64,000 nt of DNA, taken from the NCBI RefSeq assembly GCF_030053135.1, contig NZ_CP125653.1, positions 476,618 to 540,617 on the forward strand, read 5' to 3'. A program made the translations under genes and the position numbers. Under the pieces are notes generated by a model. The model did not search any database. It saw nothing but the letters and a program-made list of their open reading frames with translations, and was not told the DNA's origin. Origin of the DNA: Rhizobium sp. BT04. Lineage in GTDB: Bacteria; Pseudomonadota; Alphaproteobacteria; Rhizobiales; Rhizobiaceae. Positions 1 to 8,177 of this stretch are shown in pieces; position 1 is the stretch's first letter; each line of letters begins with the position of its first letter.

Positions 1-138
1 GCTGATATCGACCCGATTGGCGGAGACCTCGCCTTGGACGATCAGCGGCGGCGGGCGTGTTGCAAACCAGAGCAGAATGCCGAGTGCTGCCAGAACCGCC
101 AAGGCGATCACCGGCCGAAGAATTCTGGAAGCTGTCAT
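1..138 (-). CDS. HlyD-family secretion / membrane fusion protein, N-terminal part
   Basis: Only the first 46 codons are inside the window; the gene runs off the left edge. The start ATG is at 136-138. The peptide opens with a short basic stretch (MTASRILRP), one hydrophobic segment of about 17 residues ending LLWFATRPPP, then LIVQGEVSANRVDIS. A single N-terminal anchor followed by a GEV..N.VDI motif is typical of periplasmic adaptor (HlyD/EmrA-like) subunits that join an inner-membrane exporter to an outer-membrane channel. The export partner is not visible. The family call rests on this short motif only. Confidence 0.6.
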   Translation of the reverse strand, partial: MTASRILRPVIALAVLAALGILLWFATRPPPLIVQGEVSANRVDIS

Positions 139-469
139 GATCCACTTTTCCCTTGCCGAATGACGTAGCCTGGATGCATGTGGAAGACTGGTAGGCCAGC
201 ATTGCCGGTCGCCGGAGAGATGTCAAATGACTGTTTCTATGTGACAACCGGTCCGCTCGGCGAGAGTCTCGCAACCTTACCCGCGGGAGAGTGTGGGCCT
301 CCCCCGTGCGTCCCTGTCTTGTTCGAAACGGCGGGCGACGTGCACGCTCCGCATATAACGGAGTGGTTCTAACTCCGAGATTTCTCGTTGTTTTCAGCCA
401 AGCGGCTCAACCTCATGTTTGTGGCGCCCCCGTGCTTGAGGCGCCACAAGTGCTTGAGTGCTTATGTGC
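139..469. other. Intergenic region upstream of the HlyD-like gene
   Basis: No convincing gene is present. The right side holds a hairpin (419-449) and a cluster of GTGCTT repeats (432-470). The left side should carry the promoter of the leftward HlyD-like gene, but I see no clear -35/-10 pair. Confidence 0.4.
419..449 (-). terminator. Hairpin just downstream of the oxidoreductase gene
   Basis: Perfect 10-bp arms TTGTGGCGCC (419-428) and GGCGCCACAA (440-449) with an 11-nt loop, starting about 20 nt past the stop codon of the leftward gene. No T-run follows on the minus strand, so it could be a Rho-dependent or RNA-stabilising structure rather than a classical terminator. Confidence 0.4.
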
Positions 470-3031
470 TTAGCTGCGCGGCTTCAGATTTTCCGGGTCA
501 TAGATCGGCTTGTAGCCGACGCCGACAACCTCAACCGGATAAGTCTCGGCGAAATACTCGACGTTCAGCTTACGTCCGACCTGGCAATGTGACCAGGGCA
601 AATAGGCCAAGGCAATATTCTTTCCGACCGTCGGGCCGTAGGCGATCGAGGTTGTGTAGGAGCGACGGCCCAGCGCGTCGACCAGAACCTCTCCCGTGGC
701 AGGGTCGACAACCGGCAGGTTGCCGACGGGATAACGCTTGACGCCCAACTTGTCGGTATTTTCGGTCATCACAAGCGTGCAGAGCATGGCCGGCTGGTGC
801 TCGCGCGCCTTGTATTCCAGATGCTTCGCCTTGCCGCGGAAATCGGCTTCCTTGACCTTCGGACGGGCGAGATCGGCTTCGATCAAGTTGTACTGGGTCA
901 GGAGGTCGGCGTTCTGCAGGCGCAGGCTCTTTTCCATGCGGCGCGAGTTTGCATAGGTTTCCACGCCGAAGGCCATCACGCCGGTCGAACGCAGCGCATC
1001 CCAGACGGCGAGGCCGTCTTCGTATTTCATGTGCAGTTCCCAGCCCTGCTCGCCGACATAGGAGATGCGGAAGGCGGTGACGGGCTTGCCGGCGATTTCG
1101 ATCGGCTTGATCGCCGTAAAGGCGAAGTTTTCCGGATCGAGCCCGGCCGGATCGGCCACGGCCTTCTTCAGCGTGTCGCGTGCGTTCGGACCCCAGATGC
1201 CGATCGTCACGAATTTTTCCGAGACGTCGGTGATGGTCACGTCAAGGCCACGGTCTTGGGCGACGCGCTTCATATAGTGCAGGTCGCGCGGGCCGGCATC
1301 GGCGCCGTTGACCAGACGGCAGCGGTCGGCCATGCGGAAGACGGTGAAGTCGGCGCGCACCATGCCTTCGTCGTCGAGGAAGTGGGTGTAAACGCCCTTG
1401 CCGATGTTTGCGTCGCCGCCGACCTTGGCGGCGCACAGCCATTCCATCAGCTCGACATGGTCAGGTCCTTCGATATCGACCATGTGGAAGTGGCTGAGAT
1501 TGACGATGCCGCAATCCTCGCTCATCGCCAGATGCTCGGCATTCGACACGCGCCAGAAATGGCGGCTGTCCCATTCGTTCTCACGCAGCGGAACGCGGTC
1601 GGCGTATTTCTCCAGAAGGTGCTCGTTGGCGGCGTAGCCGTGTGCACGCTCCCAGCCGCCAAGCTCCATGAAGTAGCCGCCAAGCTCCTTCTCGCGCTCG
1701 TAGAAGGGTGAACGCTTGGCGTTGCGGCCGGATGCGTAGGGTTCGCGGGTGTGGACAGCCGGGAAATAGATCTTCTGGGCGGCTTCGTAGCAGCGCCCCT
1801 CGATGAACTCTTCCGTCAATTGATGCGGATAGAAGCGGGCATAATCGATGCTGTTGTGATCGATTTCTGTCCGGCCATCGGTCATCCAGTCGGCAATCAG
1901 CTTGCCGTAGCCTGGGCCGTCCTTGACCCAGATGGCGACGCAATACCAGAGACCGCGCACCTTCTGGCTCTCGCCGCAGGATGCGCCGCCGCCGGCGGAA
2001 ACCTGCAGCAGGCCGTTGAACGAGTGACCCTCGTTATAGCCGAGTTCGCCGAGGATCGGCGTCAGTTCCATGGCGCGCTCGAGCGGCTCGATGATCTGTT
2101 CCATCTCGAGATCGCGCTGCGAAGGCGAAAGCCGTGCTTCGTGTTTTTCGAGAAGATCGCGCGGATGGCACATGCGCGGATTGGCGGCTTCGTAATAGCC
2201 CCACTCGATCTGGCCGCCCTCGGTCGTCGCCGGGTCGCCGGTATCGCGCATATAGGCGGAGTTGCCCTGGTCGCGCAGCAGCGGGAAGCCGATTTCTTTG
2301 CCGGTGCCTTCAAACTCGTTATAGGGACCGAAGAAGGTGAGCGGGTGGTCGACCGGCATGACCGGCAGGTCTTCGCCGACCATCTCGGCGATCAGGCGCC
2401 CCCAGAGACCGGCACAGACGATGACGTGGTCGGCCATGATAGTGCCGCGATGGGTGACGACGCCCTTGATGCGGCCGCCTTCGACGATCAGCGACTTTGC
2501 CGGCGTGTTGCCGAACACCTTGAGCTTGCCTGCCTTTTCGGCGGCATCGACCAGCTTGCCGGCAACGGTCTGCGAGCGCGGGATGACGAGGCCGGCATCC
2601 GGATCGTAAAGGCCGCCCATCACCTGATCTTCCTCGATCAGCGGGAATTTCTCCTTGATCTCGGACGGGCTGACATAATGGGCGCGCGTGCCGAAAGCCC
2701 GTGCCGAGGACAGCTTGCGCTTGATTTCCTCCATCCAGCTATCGTCGCCGGTGCGCGCCACTTCGAGGCCGCCGATCCGGGCGTAATGGCCCATCTTCTC
2801 GTAGAAATCGATCGAATATTGCGTGGTCCAGACGGAGAGATAGTCGTGGCTCGTGGTGTAACAGAAGTCCGAGGCATGGGCTGTCGAGCCGATATCGGTC
2901 GGTATGCCCGACTTATCGATGCCGACGATATCGTCCCATCCGCGCTCGACGAGATGATGCGCGATGGAGGCGCCGACGATACCGCCGAGGCCGATGATGA
3001 CGACCTTTGCCTTTTCCGGAAATGCTGCCAC
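470..3031 (-). CDS. FAD-dependent oxidoreductase fused to GcvT domain (dimethylglycine/sarcosine dehydrogenase-like)
   Basis: 853 aa, the usual size of the dimethylglycine/sarcosine dehydrogenase family. The N-terminus has an FAD Rossmann motif (KVVIIGLGGIVGASIAHHL, residues 9-27). Residues to about 390 form the DAO oxidoreductase domain, followed by a bridging FAO_M-like region. From about residue 480 to the end there is an aminomethyltransferase (GcvT) domain with its C-terminal barrel. Such enzymes oxidise N-methylated glycine derivatives and pass the one-carbon unit to tetrahydrofolate. The exact substrate cannot be read from the sequence. The gene stands alone, with a palindromic repeat upstream (3073-3175) and a hairpin downstream. 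Confidence 0.85.
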   Translation of the reverse strand: MAAFPEKAKVVIIGLGGIVGASIAHHLVERGWDDIVGIDKSGIPTDIGSTAHASDFCYTTSHDYLSVWTTQYSIDFYEKMGHYARIGGLEVARTGDDSWMEEIKRKLSSARAFGTRAHYVSPSEIKEKFPLIEEDQVMGGLYDPDAGLVIPRSQTVAGKLVDAAEKAGKLKVFGNTPAKSLIVEGGRIKGVVTHRGTIMADHVIVCAGLWGRLIAEMVGEDLPVMPVDHPLTFFGPYNEFEGTGKEIGFPLLRDQGNSAYMRDTGDPATTEGGQIEWGYYEAANPRMCHPRDLLEKHEARLSPSQRDLEMEQIIEPLERAMELTPILGELGYNEGHSFNGLLQVSAGGGASCGESQKVRGLWYCVAIWVKDGPGYGKLIADWMTDGRTEIDHNSIDYARFYPHQLTEEFIEGRCYEAAQKIYFPAVHTREPYASGRNAKRSPFYEREKELGGYFMELGGWERAHGYAANEHLLEKYADRVPLRENEWDSRHFWRVSNAEHLAMSEDCGIVNLSHFHMVDIEGPDHVELMEWLCAAKVGGDANIGKGVYTHFLDDEGMVRADFTVFRMADRCRLVNGADAGPRDLHYMKRVAQDRGLDVTITDVSEKFVTIGIWGPNARDTLKKAVADPAGLDPENFAFTAIKPIEIAGKPVTAFRISYVGEQGWELHMKYEDGLAVWDALRSTGVMAFGVETYANSRRMEKSLRLQNADLLTQYNLIEADLARPKVKEADFRGKAKHLEYKAREHQPAMLCTLVMTENTDKLGVKRYPVGNLPVVDPATGEVLVDALGRRSYTTSIAYGPTVGKNIALAYLPWSHCQVGRKLNVEYFAETYPVEVVGVGYKPIYDPENLKPRS

Positions 3032-3072
3032 GTGCTGTTCCTTCTACTTATCGGACGAACTAAAATTTATTT

Positions 3073-3175
3073 ACAGCGCCGCGCGTCTGAAAAGACGCGC
3101 AAAAGGACGCTGTAACACCTTGAATTACTGCATAATTTTCTCCTTAAATCGATTCCGATTTAAGGAATTATGCAG
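3073..3175. repeat. Rhizobial interspersed palindromic element (two nested hairpins)
   Basis: Two adjacent nested palindromes. The first has outer arms ACAGCG (3073-3078) and CGCTGT (3108-3113) around GCGCGTCT/AGACGCGC. The second has outer arms CTGCATAATT (3128-3137) and AATTATGCAG (3166-3175) around TCCTTAAATCG/CGATTTAAGGA. From memory this matches a repeat common in Rhizobium leguminosarum/etli intergenic regions. No second copy was seen in this window. It lies between the oxidoreductase start and the small cluster to its right. Confidence 0.7.
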
Positions 3176-3314
3176 TCGCCGCCCTCGACTTGCGACGAGG
3201 GCATTATGCATCAGGCTCATGATCGCCATTGGTCCTACGCCGCCTAGGACCGGCGTGATTGCGCCAGCCGGGGTCGAGGCTGGAGAATTCCAGGAACATG
3301 CCAGCGCCCCGGGA

Positions 3315-3554
3315 TTACGGCGCAGAAATCGCCTTCAGCCGGTCGATGTCCACGAGCACGATGTCTTCCGAAACAGGCTCGCGATTGTGCAGCCGGAACC
3401 ATTCCACGGCTTCGCGCACGCGGTCTCCATGCGGCGCCGGATAGGCGCCCAGTCCGAGAACCCATTCCCGCACGGTCTCGCGCTCCATCCGCCCGGCCCG
3501 GTATCGATCGCAGACGGTTTTCGCCGATGCCACAAGGTCATTGATGCTTTTCAC
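3315..3554 (-). CDS. Small hypothetical protein, third gene of XRE cluster
   Basis: 79 aa from a GTG start at 3552-3554, chosen because a GAGGGATATCCC stretch lies just upstream and because longer versions would overlap the preceding gene. The peptide is helical and charged (SINDLVASAKTVCDRYRAG, then ERETVREWVLGLGAYPAPHG) with no membrane segment. It follows the 86-aa gene after 10 nt, so it is probably in one transcript with that gene and the XRE regulator. No known domain was recognised; a toxin-antitoxin-like role is possible from gene size and order but unproven. Confidence 0.55.
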   Translation of the reverse strand: MKSINDLVASAKTVCDRYRAGRMERETVREWVLGLGAYPAPHGDRVREAVEWFRLHNREPVSEDIVLVDIDRLKAISAP

Positions 3555-3564
3555 GGGATATCCC

Positions 3565-3825
3565 TCAATGCACGGATGGCTCGTCATCTTCGAGAAACGA
3601 CCGAATGCCGTCCCGGGCGACGACGGCCAGGAATTCGTCGAAAGCCTCCCGGTCGGTCGCAAAAGGCTCGTCCCAGCGGATCAGATCCTCTGCCTGCGTG
3701 ACCACCTCCATCGTCCAGTCTTCATTGCTGCCCGATGTGCGGAAGATGTCGACGAGCACCGTGATCCCGTCATCGGTGAACTCTCCGGCCAATTCGGAAT
3801 GTTCGAGCTTTTCTTTCTTTGCCAT
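3565..3825 (-). CDS. Small acidic hypothetical protein, middle gene of XRE cluster
   Basis: 86 aa, starting MAKKEKLEHSELAGEF and rich in Asp/Glu. The segment TVLVDIFRTSGSNEDWTMEV looks like paired beta strands. The start is 3 nt after the stop of the XRE gene and 10 nt separate its end from the next gene, so the three are likely cotranscribed. No recognised family; soluble and cytoplasmic by composition. Confidence 0.6.
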   Translation of the reverse strand: MAKKEKLEHSELAGEFTDDGITVLVDIFRTSGSNEDWTMEVVTQAEDLIRWDEPFATDREAFDEFLAVVARDGIRSFLEDDEPSVH

Positions 3826-3828
3826 TAT

Positions 3829-4149
3829 TCAGCCACCGGCACCGGGCGGTGCGTCGTTTTCGAGATATTCTTCATATTGAACCGTCTCTGTCTCATTCGT
3901 ATCGATCGAGGGATGTGCACGTTTTGCCAGGCGAACGCCCGCACCGCCGCCGTTTTCCGGGATGAAAATAACCCCGCCGCCTTCCAGGGCGTGCTTCATA
4001 TCCTGAAGGGTTCGCTCATAGGGAGAGCGCTTGCCGGCCTCGAAATTGGCAATCGTCGCTTTGGCGACTTTTGAGGCCGATGAAAGGTCGTCCTGAGACC
4101 AGGCCAACAGGGCACGCGCAGCGCGGCATTGGGCGGAAGATAGGCTCAA
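3829..4149 (-). CDS. XRE-family helix-turn-helix transcriptional regulator
   Basis: 106 aa from a TTG start at 4147-4149 (AAGG lies upstream). Residues about 5-55 are a Cro/CI-type HTH: AARALLAWSQDDLSSASKVAKATIANFEAGKRSPY, with the typical recognition-helix pattern. The rest (GGGVIFIPENGGGAGVRLAKR) is common among short rhizobial XRE proteins. First gene of a three-gene leftward cluster with two small proteins of unknown function, which it may regulate. Confidence 0.8.
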   Translation of the reverse strand: MSLSSAQCRAARALLAWSQDDLSSASKVAKATIANFEAGKRSPYERTLQDMKHALEGGGVIFIPENGGGAGVRLAKRAHPSIDTNETETVQYEEYLENDAPPGAGG

Positions 4150-4356
4150 AACAATAACCTTGCATCAAAAGTGTAGCGCTTCTTCCAGTGGATGATATGA
4201 AAAATGTAATCTCGATACAAGCGATGATGATGAGAGCAAGCGCATGGATTGGGAGCGCGACTGGCCAGTTCGGACTCTGCTGGTATCTTAAACGCCGCTC
4301 CTACATTCCTTCGACCTTCAACACTTCACGCTCATCTGGTGAAACGGCAAGGTTGA

Positions 4357-4384
4357 TTGACTGAATATTATTAAAGTCTAATTT
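4357..4384 (+). promoter_or_regulatory. Candidate promoter of the methyltransferase gene
   Basis: TTGACT (4357-4362) and TAATTT (4379-4384) separated by 16 nt, about 35 nt upstream of the start codon, in an AT-rich patch that stands out from its surroundings. Confidence 0.4.
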
Positions 4385-4418
4385 AACGCCTCCTTTATCA
4401 CGCACCCGGGAGGTAACA

Positions 4419-5480
4419 ATGCGTGAGCCAGATATGCAGAAACTCGATGCGCTCGTCGGTCGTCTTGTTGGGGATGTCGGCGCCGCCATGTCAGGGGCCC
4501 TGGTCGTGCTGGGCGACCAGGTCGGATTGTTCAAGGCGATGGCCGACGGAACGCCTTTGACCGTTGAGCAGCTTGCCGCGAAAACGGGGGTGAAGGAGCG
4601 CTACCTCAGGGAATGGCTGAGCGCCCAGGCGGCCGCGGATTATGTCGCTTACGATGAAAAAACCGATCGTTTCAGCCTGACGGCGGAACAGGCGATGGTG
4701 TTTGCCGAGGAAAACAGCCCGGCCTTCTTCGTCGGCGCCTTCGAGGTCGTGCAATCCATGTGGATGGACGAGCCGAAGATCGCCGATGCCTTCCGCACCG
4801 GCAAGGGGCTCGGCTGGCATGAGCACAGCACCTGCCTTTTCCGCGGCACCGAGCGGTTCTTCCGCCCCGGCTACAACAGCCATCTCGTCAACGAATGGAT
4901 TCCCGCCCTTGCCGGGATGGACGAAAAGCTCAAGGCCGGCGCCAGTGTCGCCGATGTCGGCTGCGGTCACGGCGCCTCGACCATCCTGATGGCGCAGGCC
5001 TATCCCGCCTCGCATTTTACCGGCTTCGATTATCACGGCCCGTCGATCGAAAGAGCCAAGGCCGCCGCCAAGGAGGCCGGCGTCGCCGACCGGGTGACGT
5101 TCGAGCAGGGCAAGGCGGCGGAATTTCCCGGGCGCGGCTATGATATGGTCGCCATGTTCGACTGCCTGCACGACATGGGCGATCCGGTCGGCGCCGGCCG
5201 GCATGTCAAGGAAACGCTCGCCCCGAACGGCACGTGGCTGATCGTCGAGCCCTTCGCCCATGACCATTTGAAGGACAATCTCAATCCTGTCGGCCGCGTC
5301 TATTACGGCGCTTCGACGATGATCTGCACGCCGGCATCGCTCTCCCAGGAAGTCGGGCTCGGTCTCGGCGCCCAGGCGGGGGAAATGAAGCTTCGCAAGG
5401 TGGCGCTCGACGCCGGCTTCAAACATTTCCGCCGCGCCACCGAAACCCCGTTCAACATGGTGTTCGAGGTTCGGGCCTGA
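4419..5480 (+). CDS. Class I SAM-dependent methyltransferase with N-terminal winged-helix domain
   Basis: 353 aa. The start ATG follows a strong GGGAGGTAACA ribosome site. Residues about 20-90 resemble the dimerisation/winged-helix part of O-methyltransferases (LFKAMADGTPLTVEQLAAKTG, then YLREWLSAQAAADYV). The catalytic Rossmann domain has motif I VADVGCGHGAST near residue 182 and the acidic motif II FDYH. The layout resembles the Rv2258c-like group; the methyl acceptor is unknown. Single gene, convergent with the AraC-type gene to its right. Confidence 0.8.
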   Translation: MREPDMQKLDALVGRLVGDVGAAMSGALVVLGDQVGLFKAMADGTPLTVEQLAAKTGVKERYLREWLSAQAAADYVAYDEKTDRFSLTAEQAMVFAEENSPAFFVGAFEVVQSMWMDEPKIADAFRTGKGLGWHEHSTCLFRGTERFFRPGYNSHLVNEWIPALAGMDEKLKAGASVADVGCGHGASTILMAQAYPASHFTGFDYHGPSIERAKAAAKEAGVADRVTFEQGKAAEFPGRGYDMVAMFDCLHDMGDPVGAGRHVKETLAPNGTWLIVEPFAHDHLKDNLNPVGRVYYGASTMICTPASLSQEVGLGLGAQAGEMKLRKVALDAGFKHFRRATETPFNMVFEVRA

Positions 5481-5498
5481 AGAAAGCCGGGGAGCCTG

Positions 5499-6374
5499 CT
5501 ATTTCAGCTTGCCGATGCTGGCATACATGCCGGTCGTGCGGAATTCGGTGGGGTTTGTGCCGTAGACGCGGCGGAAGACCTTGGAGAAATAGTTGGCGTC
5601 CTCGAAGCCGCACATAATGGCGACTTCCTTGACCGGCAGGAAGTCGGCCTTGGTCAGCAGCTTGACGGCGCGCTGCAGGCGCTGCTGCAGCACGAATTCG
5701 GCCGGCGGCACCCCCTCGCTCTCGGCGAAGCTGCGCGAGAAATGCGCGCGGCTGAGGCCGACGATGCCGGCGAGCTCGCTGACCGGCAGCGGCTTTTCGA
5801 GATTGGCATTGATATGGTCGATCACCAGCTGCATCGGGCTGAGCTCGGCGGCAAAGGCCGGCGAGCCGAAGACGTCGTCGTAGAGCGCCATCGCCGCCTC
5901 ATAGGCAACCGCCGAGGCCGCACCGGGCGACGTCGCGCCCTTGACGAGGCGCAGGCTGCAATCGGCCAGATGATCGATGGTCGAGCGCTGCAGCTTCAGC
6001 ACCGGCCCGGCGGTCGACAGCACCAGCTGGTGGATGCGCAGCGTTTCCTCGCCATTCATCGAGATCCAGAAATATTCCCAGCGCTCGCCCTTCTCCAGCC
6101 AGTAGCGGTGATTGTGCGGGACGAGCACCAGCAGCGTGTCACCGCCCTGAAGGCGATAATTGCGGTTCTGGTAGCGCAGCCGGCCCGAGCCGCTGATCGT
6201 GTGCTGCAGCACCGTGAAGGGCGTCTGGCCGCGCCTTCGGCCGTCCCAGTCATAGGTTTCGTTCTCGCGCACTTCATAGCCGGTGCTGGTCGGCATGGCA
6301 TGCAGCCGCTGGCGGCCGCGGGGCAGCGAAACCGTCCTCATCGACTGTCCGTTGGCGATTAAATCCTGCAGCAC
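5499..6374 (-). CDS. agpT: AraC-family activator of the alpha-galactoside operon
   Basis: 291 aa from a GTG start (6372-6374); an internal ATG at 6339-6341 is the alternative. The N-terminal half is a cupin-like AraC ligand domain (LQHTISGSGRLRYQNRNYRLQGGDTLLVLVPHNHRYW). The C-terminal 100 residues carry two HTH motifs (VSELAGIVGLSRAHFSRSF and VKEVAIMCGFEDANYFSKVF). It is divergent from the agaL1-agpA operon, the same arrangement as S. meliloti agpT, an AraC-type activator needed for alpha-galactoside induction. The symbol is given by this synteny plus domain, so it is inference. Confidence 0.8.
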   Translation of the reverse strand: MLQDLIANGQSMRTVSLPRGRQRLHAMPTSTGYEVRENETYDWDGRRRGQTPFTVLQHTISGSGRLRYQNRNYRLQGGDTLLVLVPHNHRYWLEKGERWEYFWISMNGEETLRIHQLVLSTAGPVLKLQRSTIDHLADCSLRLVKGATSPGAASAVAYEAAMALYDDVFGSPAFAAELSPMQLVIDHINANLEKPLPVSELAGIVGLSRAHFSRSFAESEGVPPAEFVLQQRLQRAVKLLTKADFLPVKEVAIMCGFEDANYFSKVFRRVYGTNPTEFRTTGMYASIGKLK

Positions 6375-6586
6375 AAAATTACCCCTGAAAGCATAATCCT
6401 TCTCTGGTCGGTCCGCCGATTTCGGGCATAATCCCGCTCGACAACAAAGACGAGACGACGGTCGATAGAGCGGCCGGGAGGAAAACAGGCAGTTTTACGG
6501 CTTTTTAACCCCATGCGCCGGCATGGGGCCTGATCCTCCATAAACCGTCTTGTTCTCTAGCATTCCATTGGGTCGAGGTGAAGATC
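6375..6586. promoter_or_regulatory. Divergent agpT / agaL1 control region
   Basis: 212-bp gap between two divergent starts. It holds a 9-bp direct repeat GCATAATCC at 6391-6399 and 6426-6434, 35 bp apart, the kind of repeated half-site AraC proteins bind. No confident -35/-10 was picked. Confidence 0.4.
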
Positions 6587-8053
6587 ATGAGTTTCAAAAT
6601 CGCTATCATCGGTGCGGGCAGCGTCGGCTTCACCAAGAAGCTGTTCACCGACATCTTGTGCGTTCCGGAGTTTCGCGACATCGAATTCGCGCTGACCGAT
6701 CTCAGCGAACACAATCTCGAAATGATCAAGGCGATACTCGATCGCATCGTCGAGGCGAACGGGCTGCCGACCAAGGTGACGGCGACGACCGATCGGCGCC
6801 AGGCGCTGACAGGCGCCCGTTACATCATCAGCTGTGTCCGGGTCGGCGGGCTTGAAGCCTATGCTGACGATATCAGAATTCCGCTGAAATACGGCATCGA
6901 CCAGTGTGTCGGCGATACGATCTGCGCCGGCGGCATCCTCTACGGCCAGCGCAACATCCCGGTCATCCTCGACTTCTGCAAGGATATCAGGGAGGTCGCC
7001 GAGCCCGGCGCCAAGTTCCTCAACTATGCCAACCCGATGGCGATGAACACCTGGGCGGCGATCGAATATGGCAAGGTCGACACCGTCGGCCTCTGCCATG
7101 GCGTCCAGCACGGCGCCGAGCAGATCGCCGAGGTGCTCGGCGCCAAGTCGCTGAGCGAGTTCGACTACATCTGTTCCGGCATCAATCACCAGACCTGGTT
7201 CATCGACCTGCGCCTCAACGGCCGCAAGATCGGCAAGGACGAGCTGGTTGCCGCCTTCGAGGCGCATCCGGTCTATTCGCAGCAGGAAAAACTGCGCATC
7301 GACGTGCTGAAGCGGTTCGGCGTCTATTCCACCGAAAGCAACGGCCATCTCTCGGAATATCTGCCCTGGTATCGCAAGCGGCCGGAGGAAATTACCCGCT
7401 GGATCGACATGTCCGACTGGATCCACGGCGAGACCGGCGGCTATCTCCGGCACTCGACGGAAACGCGTAACTGGTTCGAGACCGAATTTCCGCAATTCCT
7501 GGAATCCGCGGCCAAGCCGATCGATCCGGCCAAGCGCTCGAACGAGCATGCCAGCCACATTCTCGAGGCGCTGGAGACGAACCGGGTCTATCGCGGCCAT
7601 TTCAACGTCAAGAACAACGGCATCATCACCAACCTGCCGTTCGATGCGATCATCGAATCGCCGGGTTTCGTCGACCGCTTCGGCATCAACATGGTCTCCG
7701 GCGTCACCCTGCCGGAAGCCTGTGCGGCCACCTGCATCGCCTCGATCAACGTCCAGCGCATGTCGGTGCATGCCGCCATTTCAGGCGACATCGACCTTCT
7801 GAAGCTCGCCGTGCTGCACGATCCGCTGGTCGGCGCCGTCTCGACGCCGGAGGAGGTCTGGCAGATGGTCGACGAGATGGTCGTTGCCCAGGCCCGCTGG
7901 CTGCCGCAATATGCCGATGCCGTGCCGGCCGCCAAGGAGCGGCTGTCGAAATCGAAGGTGCAGACCCGCGACTGGGCGGGGGCTGCGCGCCGCACCGTCC
8001 GTTCGATCGAGGAGCTGCGCGCCGAAAAGGCGGCTCTGAAACAGGCCGTCTGA
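6587..8053 (+). CDS. agaL1: Alpha-galactosidase, glycoside hydrolase family 4
   Basis: 488 aa. ATG at 6587 is preferred over the in-frame GTG at 6578 because GAGGTG (6575-6580) is then a well-spaced ribosome site. The N-terminus is an NAD-binding fold (KIAIIGAGSVGFTKKL). GH4 enzymes hydrolyse by an NAD- and Mn-dependent oxidation/elimination route; the expected metal ligands are visible as Cys170 in GLCHGVQHG and His201 in GINHQTW. Predicted to cleave melibiose/raffinose-type alpha-galactosides in the cytoplasm after uptake by the ABC system encoded downstream. First gene of the operon. Confidence 0.88.
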   Translation: MSFKIAIIGAGSVGFTKKLFTDILCVPEFRDIEFALTDLSEHNLEMIKAILDRIVEANGLPTKVTATTDRRQALTGARYIISCVRVGGLEAYADDIRIPLKYGIDQCVGDTICAGGILYGQRNIPVILDFCKDIREVAEPGAKFLNYANPMAMNTWAAIEYGKVDTVGLCHGVQHGAEQIAEVLGAKSLSEFDYICSGINHQTWFIDLRLNGRKIGKDELVAAFEAHPVYSQQEKLRIDVLKRFGVYSTESNGHLSEYLPWYRKRPEEITRWIDMSDWIHGETGGYLRHSTETRNWFETEFPQFLESAAKPIDPAKRSNEHASHILEALETNRVYRGHFNVKNNGIITNLPFDAIIESPGFVDRFGINMVSGVTLPEACAATCIASINVQRMSVHAAISGDIDLLKLAVLHDPLVGAVSTPEEVWQMVDEMVVAQARWLPQYADAVPAAKERLSKSKVQTRDWAGAARRTVRSIEELRAEKAALKQAV

Positions 8054-8073
8054 ATCTAGTGAAGGATGGGTGG

Positions 8074-8102
8074 TCATGGGTTTCCGGGAGGGAAATCCAT
8101 GA
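8074..8102 (+). other. Intercistronic stem-loop agaL1-agpA
   Basis: Arms TCATGGGTTTCC (8074-8085) and GGAAATCCATGA (8091-8102) pair over 12 bp with one G-U pair and a 5-nt loop. It lies 75 nt before agpA and could protect the 5' end of the agpA message. Confidence 0.5.
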
Positions 8103-8177
8103 CATCATGCCCGGCTTTCACATCGTGCGAGGAAAAGGAGCCCGTGTGATCCGCGCTCCGGAACAGAGGGAGAAACG

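Noticed and set aside
1751..3115. 454-codon plus-strand frame opposite the oxidoreductase
   Set aside because: Shadow frame; no recognisable domain and it ends within the palindromic repeat.
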